Source of the DNA: Deltaproteobacteria bacterium
Lineage (GTDB): Bacteria; Desulfobacterota; Syntrophia; Syntrophales; UBA5619
DNA: 64,000 nt
Reading direction: 5' to 3'
NCBI GenBank assembly: GCA_021372695.1
Contig: JAJFTY010000072.1
Span: forward strand, 1-64,000
Each line of letters begins with the position of its first letter. The first letter of the stretch is position 1. The notes beneath the pieces were generated by a model that did not search any database, was not told the origin of the DNA, and worked only from the letters and a program-made list of their open reading frames with translations. The position numbers were made by a program, and so were the translations under genes. This document shows positions 57,914 to 64,000 of this stretch, piece by piece.

Positions 57914-57954
57914 AGCCGCGAAATAAACCCGTAACCCATCAAAGAGGAGGGCAC

Positions 57955-58668
57955 ATGAAACCGCTGGGCGTCATTTCGGGGACCGTCCTGCTGCGGGGAA
58001 AAGGGATCTTCTCGGGGTTGCAGGAAGAAACGGTTGAAACGGCGTTCGGCCGGGCCATGGTCTTTCATTCCGCCGATATCGTCTTCATCGCCCGCCACGG
58101 GACCGACCCCCGCCGCCACCTTCTGCCCCACCTCATCGACCACGCCTCCAACCTCGCAGCGATGAAGACCCTGGGCGTACGCGAAATCGTCGGCGTCCAT
58201 TCCACGGGCTCTGTGAAGCCCCGGCTCAGACCGGGTATGCTCGTCGTCCCGGACGATTATATCCTGCTCGGATCGGGACCCACGGCCGTCCGGGAAAAGG
58301 CGACGCACATCGTTCCCGTCCTGAATGAGGAGGTCAGGCAGAAGCTCCTTTATGCCGCCCGCGACGCCGCCATCGATTGCGCCGACGGCGGGATCTACTG
58401 GCAGACGGCCGGCCCCCGCTTCGAAACACGGGCGGAGATCGCCATGATCTCCCGGTTTGCCGACCTGGTCGGGATGACGATGGCGAGTGAGGCCGTCATC
58501 GCCCAGGAACTCGAGCTTCCCTTCGCTTCGCTCTGTTCGGTCGACAATTACGGTCACGGCCTTGTGAAAAAGGCGCTGACGCTGGAAGAGGTCCTGGCCA
58601 GTGCGGAGCAGAACGCCGAATCGATTCTCCGGCTCCTCACGAAGTACGTCGAGAAAGGCTCGCGTTAG
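57955..58668 (+). CDS. MTAP-family purine nucleoside phosphorylase (possible S-methyl-5'-thioinosine phosphorylase)
   Basis: A 237-residue phosphorylase of the MTAP/PNP-II type: FIARHGTDPRRHLLPHLIDHASNLAAMKTLG (phosphate and base sites), GVHSTGSVKP, TAGPRFETRAEI and GMTMASEAVIAQELE. It is shorter than true MTAP (about 270-290) and close to the MTIP of Pseudomonas, so methylthioinosine or methylthioadenosine salvage are both possible. AGAGGAGGG lies before the ATG and a strong promoter upstream. Single-gene transcript, divergent from trxA. Confidence 0.82.
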   Translation: MKPLGVISGTVLLRGKGIFSGLQEETVETAFGRAMVFHSADIVFIARHGTDPRRHLLPHLIDHASNLAAMKTLGVREIVGVHSTGSVKPRLRPGMLVVPDDYILLGSGPTAVREKATHIVPVLNEEVRQKLLYAARDAAIDCADGGIYWQTAGPRFETRAEIAMISRFADLVGMTMASEAVIAQELELPFASLCSVDNYGHGLVKKALTLEEVLASAEQNAESILRLLTKYVEKGSR

Positions 58669-58711
58669 TCCGATGCCGCACTTCCACAGGTGCCTTTATG
58701 TGGTGCGAACA

Positions 58712-58829
58712 GGCTGCTCAAAAAGGGTTAGATGCCAGGCGCGCAAGAACCGAAGAGCGAGTCGTATATCGAAATACGTCGAGCGATGAGGTTCGCAGCG
58801 CAACGCAGCAGATGATCCTTTTGGAAGCC
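58712..58829. repeat. MITE-like imperfect palindrome of about 118 bases
   Basis: Begins GGCTGCTCAAAAAGG and ends CCTTTTGGAAGCC, which are imperfect inverted copies. The halves stay partly complementary inward (GCGC..GAACC against GGTTCGCAGCGC) to a centre CGTAT-ATCGAA-ATACG. The 5' and 3' ends and the GCAACGCAGCAGAT segment resemble a repeat seen in many copies in deltaproteobacterial and pseudomonad genomes. No transposase. It lies in the 272-base gap after the MTAP-family gene, which also has a hairpin AATCCCC / GGGGATT (58888-58912). Confidence 0.75.
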
Positions 58830-58940
58830 CGCCCACCGGGCGGTGCTTCCCGGCAAGGAAAACGTCTCGGCTTTCTATTGCGCCCCTAATCCCCACCCGC
58901 GCGGCGGGGATTGCGGGTTGCGCTCCCGGTCAGCAGCCTG

Positions 58941-59372
58941 TCAGAAGGCGCCCAGTTGGCAAGGCTTTATCCGCAGTTTGAGCGCCTCGCAGGCCGAAGA
59001 AACGCCCATTCTCGGAATTTTACGGCCAGCGGCGATCTCCCATGCCGCCTTGCACGGGAGCCTTCCCCCGGCGAGCCCCTTGCGGATGGCCGCTTCGAGC
59101 TCCGGATCGACCGTCGCCACCGGCGGGATAGCCTTCCCGTCGGGGTAGCCGAAGAGGCCGAGCTGGCAGCGGGCAATCCTGAGCTCCAGCAGATCGATCG
59201 TCCGGCCGATTTCCGCAAGCGCAACACCGAGCCCTGCACCGGTCCGTTCGGCCTCGGCGCAGGTGATCTTTCCGCCTTTGGCCTTTTCCCGAACCGCGGC
59301 TGCGACTCTCTCGTCGGGACGTACATCCGCCCCGTGCTTGTCGCTGTAGTGCCCCGCATCCTTGTGTGTCAT
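58941..59372 (-). CDS. unrecognised protein with duplicated CQLG module
   Basis: A 143-residue soluble protein made of two copies of one module: repeat 1 at about 21-76 (ITCAEAERTG ... LRIARCQLGLFGY) and repeat 2 at about 91-143 (LPCKAAWEIA ... LRIKPCQLGAF). Each has a Cys near the start and a CQLG motif, with the same 31-residue spacing (Cys38 to Cys69, Cys107 to Cys138). The helical pattern looks winged-helix-like but I cannot name a family. GAGG 8 bases before the ATG. It follows the ACT-domain gene by 4 bases and ends the paaK transcript. Confidence 0.7.
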   Translation of the reverse strand: MTHKDAGHYSDKHGADVRPDERVAAAVREKAKGGKITCAEAERTGAGLGVALAEIGRTIDLLELRIARCQLGLFGYPDGKAIPPVATVDPELEAAIRKGLAGGRLPCKAAWEIAAGRKIPRMGVSSACEALKLRIKPCQLGAF

Positions 59373-59376
59373 GGCA

Positions 59377-59838
59377 TCATCCTCGAGAGTTCGTACGGTG
59401 AGAGGGTTCGATCGCCGAAAGCGCCTCGGCATCCAGCGTCTGGAACCCATTCTTGACCAGGAGGGCCTCGGCTTTCTCGATCTGGTCCACGCTGACCACG
59501 AAGACCGCTTTTCGATGCCCCTCCAGAACGAAGCCGTAGGCGTTGTTGATGTTGACATTCTCCGAGAAGAGAATCTGCGTCAGCCGATCCAGGCCGCCCG
59601 GCTGGTCGGGAATGACGACGGCCAGGACGGGGCTGAGCGTCACGGTCATGCCCGCCTTCGTCAGGATCGCCCGGGCGCGTGCCGGATCGTCCACGATCAG
59701 GTTGATGACGCCGAAGGTGTCGGACGTGGAGATCGTCGTCGCCCGGATGTTGATCTTCTCGTCGGCCAGGGCGTGCGTTACGGCCGCCAGCCTCCCCGGC
59801 TTGTTCTCCGCAAAAATCGAAAGCTGATGCGAAACCAT
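59377..59838 (-). CDS. tandem ACT-domain protein
   Basis: A 153-residue protein of two ACT domains (LSIFAENKPGRLAAVTHALADEKINIRA, then VLAVVIPDQPGGLDRLTQILFSENVNINNAYGF), which bind amino acids or similar ligands. No catalytic domain. Genes of this type often lie next to phenylacetate-CoA ligase and indolepyruvate ferredoxin oxidoreductase genes in anaerobes, so a role in sensing aromatic or branched amino acids is likely, but not shown. GGGGAGGGG before the ATG at 59838. 14 bases after paaK. Confidence 0.88.
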   Translation of the reverse strand: MVSHQLSIFAENKPGRLAAVTHALADEKINIRATTISTSDTFGVINLIVDDPARARAILTKAGMTVTLSPVLAVVIPDQPGGLDRLTQILFSENVNINNAYGFVLEGHRKAVFVVSVDQIEKAEALLVKNGFQTLDAEALSAIEPSHRTNSRG

Positions 59839-59852
59839 ATGCCCCTCCCCTT

Positions 59853-61151
59853 CTAGTCTTTGCGGTTGTCGACCACCCTCTTCGCCTTCCCCTCGCTCTT
59901 CGGAAGGCTGTCCTGCTCCACCAGATCGACCTTCGGCGTGATCAGGATGTCGCTCTTCAGCTCTTCCACGACCCGTTTCCGCAGCACCTCGAGCTGGCGG
60001 AGGTCGCCGCCGAAGAACTCCTTCTGGACCTCCACCTTGACCGTCATCGAATCGTTGAAGTCCATCCGGTCGAGGATGATGAGGAAGTTGGTCCCGACGC
60101 CGGGGATGTCCATCAGTTTCTTCTCGATCTGGATCGGGAAGATGTTCACCCCTTTGAGGATCATCATGTCGTCGGTGCGCCCCTTGATGCGTTCGATCCG
60201 GCGATGGGTCCGGCCGCACGGGCAGGGACCGGGGATGATTCGGGTCAGGTCCTTGGTCCGGTAGCGGAGGATCGGCATCCCTTCGCGGCAGAGCGTCGTC
60301 GTGACGAGTTCCCCCTCCTCTCCGTCGGGCACCGGTTTGAGCGTCACCGGATCGATGATCTCCACGATGTAGTTGTCTTCCCAGATGTGCATCCCGTTCT
60401 GTTCGGGACATTCGAAGGCCATGCCGGGACCGTTCATCTCAGAAAGGCCGTAGGAGTTAAAGGCCTTGAAACCATAGAACTCCTCGATCTTCTTCCGCAT
60501 CATTTCCGAATGGGGTTCCGCGCCCAGAAACGCCATCCGGACCTTCGTATCCCGCCTGGGGTCGACCCCGACCTCCGTGAACACCGACGAGAGGTGGAGC
60601 GCGTAGCTGGGGATGATATGGAGGGCCGTGGTCTCGAAGTCCCGCATGAGCTGGATCTGGCGCTTGCTGTTTCCCGCCCCGGCAGGGATGACCAGGGCGC
60701 CGATCTTCTCGGCGCCATAATGGAAGCCCAGCCCTCCTGTGAAAAGACCGTAGGTCATCATGTTCTGGAAAACGTCGCTGCGCCGCATCCCGGCCATGTA
60801 CATCGAACGGGCGAGAAGGCCCGTCCATGCGGCGATGTCGCCGGTCGTATGGAAAATTACCGTGGCCCGGCCGGTCGTGCCGGACGAGGAGTGCATCCTG
60901 ATCAGTTCATCGCGGGAGCAGGCGAGAAATCCATAGGGCCAGTTCTCCCGAAGATCCTCTTTCGTCGTGAGCGGCAGTTCCCGAACATCGGCTGCCGTCC
61001 GGATTCGGCTGACGTCGAGCCCGATATCCGCAAAACGCTTGCCATAATGGACCGACCGCTTGGCCCGTTCCAGGGTGTCCCGGAGTCTTTCCGACTGCAA
61101 CTGCTTCAGCCGTGTTCTCTCTATCGTTTCAATCTCTTTTTCCCAGTACAT
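59853..61151 (-). CDS. paaK: phenylacetate-CoA ligase (PaaK-type acyl-CoA ligase)
   Basis: Activates phenylacetate or a related aryl acid with ATP and CoA. The 432-residue protein has the P-loop HSSSGTTGRATV, the core NSYGLSEMNGPGMAFEC, YRTKDLTRI, GRTDDMMILKGVNIFP and the late catalytic-lysine region KSEGKAKRV. GGAGG 6 bases before the ATG at 61151, which gives the normal length. Aerobic paa genes are absent, and in anaerobes such ligases also recycle aryl acids made from amino acids. Exact substrate unknown. Confidence 0.92.
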   Translation of the reverse strand: MYWEKEIETIERTRLKQLQSERLRDTLERAKRSVHYGKRFADIGLDVSRIRTAADVRELPLTTKEDLRENWPYGFLACSRDELIRMHSSSGTTGRATVIFHTTGDIAAWTGLLARSMYMAGMRRSDVFQNMMTYGLFTGGLGFHYGAEKIGALVIPAGAGNSKRQIQLMRDFETTALHIIPSYALHLSSVFTEVGVDPRRDTKVRMAFLGAEPHSEMMRKKIEEFYGFKAFNSYGLSEMNGPGMAFECPEQNGMHIWEDNYIVEIIDPVTLKPVPDGEEGELVTTTLCREGMPILRYRTKDLTRIIPGPCPCGRTHRRIERIKGRTDDMMILKGVNIFPIQIEKKLMDIPGVGTNFLIILDRMDFNDSMTVKVEVQKEFFGGDLRQLEVLRKRVVEELKSDILITPKVDLVEQDSLPKSEGKAKRVVDNRKD

Positions 61152-61219
61152 GTGGCCCTCCGCCGTTTTATTCGACGGCATCCTTACTACAACGGCCGAC
61201 CTTTTTTATCAAGGCAAAC

Positions 61220-62074
61220 TTAAAAGTTCACCACCGGCCGGAGCTCCTCCTCCGGATAGATCTCGCCGGGCCTGGGGGGCATCGAATTGTAGACCCAGTC
61301 GATGTCCAGCGCTCCGAGGGTGACGCCCCGGAAACGTCGGAATCCGGCAAAGGCTCCCCGGACCAGGACATCCTCCATGGCCATGGTCAGGCCAAGCACG
61401 GCAATCGGCATTCCCGGCCTCAGCTCTTTGAGCTCCCGCCCGAACGCCAGCGGAGAGAAAACGAGCCGCCGGCTGTCCGCGGCCTGGCACTGGAGAACCG
61501 GGACCAGCGTCGGGAAACCGTCGCCGCCGACGTAGCAGAGGAACTTCAGCGCGTCCAGCCTGTTGAAGAGCCTCTGAGCCCAGGGTTTCAGAATCGGCTT
61601 ATCTCCGCCCTGCCGCGCGGCCGATTTCACCACCCGCGTGAGGAGCGAAGCCACGGCGATCCGTACGAGCGGGAGCGCCTCCTGACCTTCGGTTTCGTGG
61701 AGATCCATGTAGTGGACGGTGTGAATGCCGAAATAGGCGTTGTAGCGGAACATGGGTTTGTCGTTGAACATCTCGAACTCTTCGCCGCTTCGTCTCTCAT
61801 GGGTCCAGACGGCCTTCCCGCGCCAGAGGCGCCGGTCCAGGGTCAGGATCAGGAACCCGGTCCGGGGGTTGCCCTTCACGTGCTCCTTGCTTCTGCCTTC
61901 CGAGAACTGGCCCCAGATCAGTTCCGTGGGTGTCTTTGCCTGCAGCGCGGTGATCAGGGTGATGTGGGGCAGTCCGTCGGGGTTCACCGTGGCGATCAGC
62001 CCCACCTTGGCCTCGGGTTCGAAATGCTTCATCTCATCTTCGGCGAATCGGCCGCTCACCTTCATCCGGCTCAT
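61220..62074 (-). CDS. pyridoxamine 5'-phosphate oxidase-like FMN split-barrel protein
   Basis: A 284-residue protein with a split-barrel flavin-binding fold at the N-terminus (VGLIATVNPDGLPHITLITAL ... ELIWGQFSEGRSKEHVKGNPRTGFLIL). The C-terminal half has a second barrel-like region (FLCYVGGDGFPTLVPVLQCQAADSRRLVFSPL). It may be a fused double split-barrel. Substrate unknown; the PNPOx signature alone is not evidence for vitamin B6 metabolism. A start at 62065 has a slightly better ribosome site. No operon link beyond close spacing. Confidence 0.75.
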   Translation of the reverse strand: MSRMKVSGRFAEDEMKHFEPEAKVGLIATVNPDGLPHITLITALQAKTPTELIWGQFSEGRSKEHVKGNPRTGFLILTLDRRLWRGKAVWTHERRSGEEFEMFNDKPMFRYNAYFGIHTVHYMDLHETEGQEALPLVRIAVASLLTRVVKSAARQGGDKPILKPWAQRLFNRLDALKFLCYVGGDGFPTLVPVLQCQAADSRRLVFSPLAFGRELKELRPGMPIAVLGLTMAMEDVLVRGAFAGFRRFRGVTLGALDIDWVYNSMPPRPGEIYPEEELRPVVNF

Positions 62075-62083
62075 CCTGTCGAT

Positions 62084-62479
62084 CTACTTCTCACACACCT
62101 TCACGGTGTCGATCAGGTCCTTCAACTGCGCCTGTTCGAACAATCCCATCCACTTAAATTTCACCCCCCTGAGCCGCAGGGTATTGGCCAGATCGGCGAC
62201 TCCCGGAAGCGGCAGGTCCGAGACGGTTTCGAACTCGATCTTTTCCCCGTGCGGTCTCCCGGAAAGCAGTTTCAGCATACCAGACTTTTCGAGTTCCGCA
62301 GGAGATCCCTGGTAGATGAAGGCCATCCCGCCCTCGCTGATGTCCAGGAGCTGGACTTTCTGTTCCTCGCCGTTCTCTCCGGCTGATCGGATGATGAGGA
62401 ATGTTCCGTCTTTGACGAGATACCGAGGGTGCTGACGGCCCTTGAATACCCTCCGAAGGCTGTTCATGAAACCGGCCAT
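62084..62479 (-). CDS. PilZ-domain protein
   Basis: A 131-residue protein with both parts of the cyclic-di-GMP site: RQHPR (R15xxxR19) and DISEGG (D46xSxxG51). No other domain, so it probably acts as a c-di-GMP adaptor for motility, surface or envelope functions. GGAGG 8 bases before the ATG at 62479. The next gene downstream starts 9 bases after its stop. Confidence 0.88.
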   Translation of the reverse strand: MAGFMNSLRRVFKGRQHPRYLVKDGTFLIIRSAGENGEEQKVQLLDISEGGMAFIYQGSPAELEKSGMLKLLSGRPHGEKIEFETVSDLPLPGVADLANTLRLRGVKFKWMGLFEQAQLKDLIDTVKVCEK

Positions 62480-62541
62480 GATCGTGCCTCCCCTGAGTTG
62501 AAAGTGCCTTTTCTCCCGAGAGCCTCCGATGATTGGCGAAA

Positions 62542-62570
62542 AGCCTAAGGAAAATAGTTATATCTGTCAA
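62542..62570 (-). promoter_or_regulatory. candidate promoter of the PilZ gene
   Basis: Minus strand: TTGACA (62565-62570), 17-base spacer, TAGGCT (62542-62547). Perfect -35 with a poor -10. Lies in the 189-base gap after the MFS gene, which otherwise shows nothing. Confidence 0.45.
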
Positions 62571-62668
62571 GAGAAATCCCGAGACCGGTGAGGGATCATG
62601 CTACGTATGACGCAACATCCGCCAATCCGCCGAACCGTCGGCCGGCGGTCGGGCTTCCGGCGACCAAT

Positions 62669-63859
62669 CTATTCGACCGGGCGCACAGCGCCCCGTCGTG
62701 AACCACCCCGACCCGCCAGCAAACCTGCGAGCCCGAGCAGGGTCAAGGCAGCCGCAAGCGACCACATCATGCCAAAGCCCCAGTGCTCGCCGATCACGCC
62801 CAGCAGGATGGAACCGATGGCGACGCCCGCATCGAATCCCGTGAAGTACGTTCCGGTCGCGAGGCCGCGCTTCTCCGGCTGGACGCGGTCGATGAGCAGC
62901 GCCATCGTCGCGGGCTGAGCCATGCCGAACCCGAAGCCGAACAGCGCAGCTGAAATCACGAACCAGGCAATGCCATCGGCCGGCGGCAAAAGCGCCAGAG
63001 CCGTGGCCATGAGGATGATGCCCGGGAGAATGGCGATGGTGCGGCCGTGCCGGTCGGCCAGACGCCCTGCGAAGGTCCTGGAGATGAGCAGCGAGATGGC
63101 CTGGACCATGAAGTAGAAGCCCGGGTTCTGGAGGCCGTGCGACTGGGCAAAGATTGCGATGAACGCGCTGATCGTCCCGAAGCCCATGCCCATGCAGAGT
63201 GCCATCCAGGCGACCGGCAGCGCTTCGACCGCCATGATGTCCCTCCGCGGCGACCAGGGCCGGCGTTTGCTGGTCCGGATCTGCCGCCGTTCGCGCGTGA
63301 AGGTCGAGATGGCCAAAGCCGTGAAGGCGAGCCCGCCGGTGAAGTAGAACAGGTACAGGAAACCGGTTGCATCGATCAGCATGAAACCGACAACGGGCCC
63401 GATAATGAGGCCCAGAGCCTGTGCAGCGGAGAAAAGCCCCACGGACTCCGCCCGCCGTTCGAGCGGCGCAATATCCGCGATATAGGCGTTCGCGGCCGTG
63501 GTGTAACAGCACAACCCGAATCCGTGTACGAACCGGCCCAGCACCAGAAGCGGGATCGCGGCGGCCAGAAGGTAGATCCCGCTCGCGATTCCGTAGCAGG
63601 CGGTGCCGATCAGAACCAGGGGGCGGCGGCGCCAGGCATCGGTCAGCCATCCTACGAAAGGACGGAAGAGAAGGGACGTGAAGGCGAGCGCGCCGGTCAC
63701 CAGGCCGGCTTCAGCCGCGCTTCCCCCCAGACCGATGACATACACGGGCAGGGTGGCGACAAGCATCTGCATGCCGAGGGCGTTGGCGAAGTTGGCCAGC
63801 GTTGCGAAGATGAAGTCGGAGGTAAAGAGGCGACCTCGGGGATACGCCACATTATCCAT
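62669..63859 (-). CDS. major facilitator superfamily transporter
   Basis: About 396 residues with 12 predicted membrane helices and the MFS loop motif RPFVGWLTDAWRRRP between helices 2 and 3, with a second copy AGRLADRHGRTI after helix 8. The drug-efflux-like and sugar-efflux-like families both fit, and the substrate is unknown. The frame is open to 63982. The ATG at 63859 gives a normal length but has no strong ribosome site; GTG at 63928 is an alternative. It is the last gene seen, and its upstream neighbour is outside the window. Confidence 0.85.
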   Translation of the reverse strand: MDNVAYPRGRLFTSDFIFATLANFANALGMQMLVATLPVYVIGLGGSAAEAGLVTGALAFTSLLFRPFVGWLTDAWRRRPLVLIGTACYGIASGIYLLAAAIPLLVLGRFVHGFGLCCYTTAANAYIADIAPLERRAESVGLFSAAQALGLIIGPVVGFMLIDATGFLYLFYFTGGLAFTALAISTFTRERRQIRTSKRRPWSPRRDIMAVEALPVAWMALCMGMGFGTISAFIAIFAQSHGLQNPGFYFMVQAISLLISRTFAGRLADRHGRTIAILPGIILMATALALLPPADGIAWFVISAALFGFGFGMAQPATMALLIDRVQPEKRGLATGTYFTGFDAGVAIGSILLGVIGEHWGFGMMWSLAAALTLLGLAGLLAGRGGSRRGAVRPVE

Positions 63860-64000
63860 GGCCGGGGATTGGCCCTTGTCTGCCGGAATACTCTCCTCCT
63901 CGCCCTGAGTTTTCTCTCTTTTCCTCACCCGCTGGCCCCCGTCTCCGCAGTCCGAGCCTCGATGAAAGGCTCGATCCGGCACGCTTCTACCGAGTCGTTG
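63860..64000. other. right edge of the window, no separate gene seen
   Basis: These 141 bases are open in the MFS frame up to 63982, so part may code for a longer MFS N-terminus. GAGGAGGAG at about 63892-63900 on the minus strand is a strong ribosome site, but it has no standard start codon at proper spacing in that frame. Confidence 0.4.

Overview
The window reads as one contiguous, GC-rich stretch of chromosome from an anaerobic diderm bacterium, most likely a deltaproteobacterium in the modern sense (Desulfobacterota, perhaps a Syntrophales-like lineage). This placement is an inference from four things: gene order (rpsB-tsf-pyrH-frr-uppS-cdsA-dxr-rseP; xerC-hslV-hslU-argB-argD-argG-argH-lysA-dapA-dapB), envelope genes of an outer-membrane organism (lpxH, bamD), a membrane-bound Ech-type [NiFe]-hydrogenase, and a PaaK-type acyl-CoA ligase paired with an ACT-domain protein. 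Shine-Dalgarno signals are strong (AGGAG/GGAGG), ATGA/GTGA stop-start overlaps are common, and TTG starts occur at several essential genes.

Layout. 1-1.45 kb: phospholipid genes psd-pssA (minus). 1.7-6.5 kb: hydrogenase maturation operon hypC-hypD-hypF-hypE (minus). 6.5-6.9 kb: a 434-base divergent control region with two good sigma70-type promoters and an inverted repeat. 6.9-12.3 kb: echABCDEF-hypA (plus). 12.3-16.9 kb: tsaB, rseP, dxr, cdsA, uppS (minus). 17.0-19.75 kb: frr, pyrH, tsf, rpsB (minus), closed by an intrinsic terminator. 19.9-24.7 kb: argJ, secA and an M23 peptidase. 24.9-27.4 kb: a divergent EF-G paralogue and mogA (plus). 27.5-37.2 kb: lpxH, ftsH, tilS, a HAD phosphatase, an MBL hydrolase, a PpiC lipoprotein, a glycosyltransferase, miaA and a cold-shock gene. 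37.4-41.0 kb: two peptide-ABC ATPases and leucyl aminopeptidase. 41.0-41.3 kb: tRNA-Gly and tRNA-Cys with their own promoter and terminator. 41.4-54.6 kb: a long minus-strand run (pgsA, a small metal-site protein, folK, dapB, dapA, lysA, a lipoprotein, argH, argG, argD, argB, hslU, hslV, xerC). 54.7-57.8 kb: a bifunctional-nuclease family gene, miaB, bamD, trxA. 57.9-58.7 kb: an MTAP/MTIP-family phosphorylase (plus). 58.7-64 kb: a MITE-like repeat, an unrecognised duplicated CQLG protein, an ACT-domain protein, PaaK, an FMN split-barrel protein, a PilZ protein and an MFS transporter.

How the parts work together. The only clear energy-metabolism block is the back-to-back hyp/ech locus. Ech couples ferredoxin oxidation and H2 formation to ion translocation, and HypC/D/E/F build the Fe(CN)2CO centre. 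The nickel chaperone HypA is encoded at the end of the ech operon, while hypB is not in the window. The large subunit ends right after its last nickel-ligand motif, so no maturation protease is expected. The rest is mostly housekeeping: arginine and lysine/diaminopimelate synthesis (argF and a DAP-aminotransferase gene are not in the cluster), isoprenoid and phospholipid synthesis, translation, secretion and proteolysis.

I found no CRISPR array, prophage, toxin-antitoxin pair or defence island. The least explained items are the duplicated CQLG protein, the EF-G paralogue with altered G motifs, the structured intergenic repeats and some leader hairpins. All calls come from reading the sequence. 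No database search was run.
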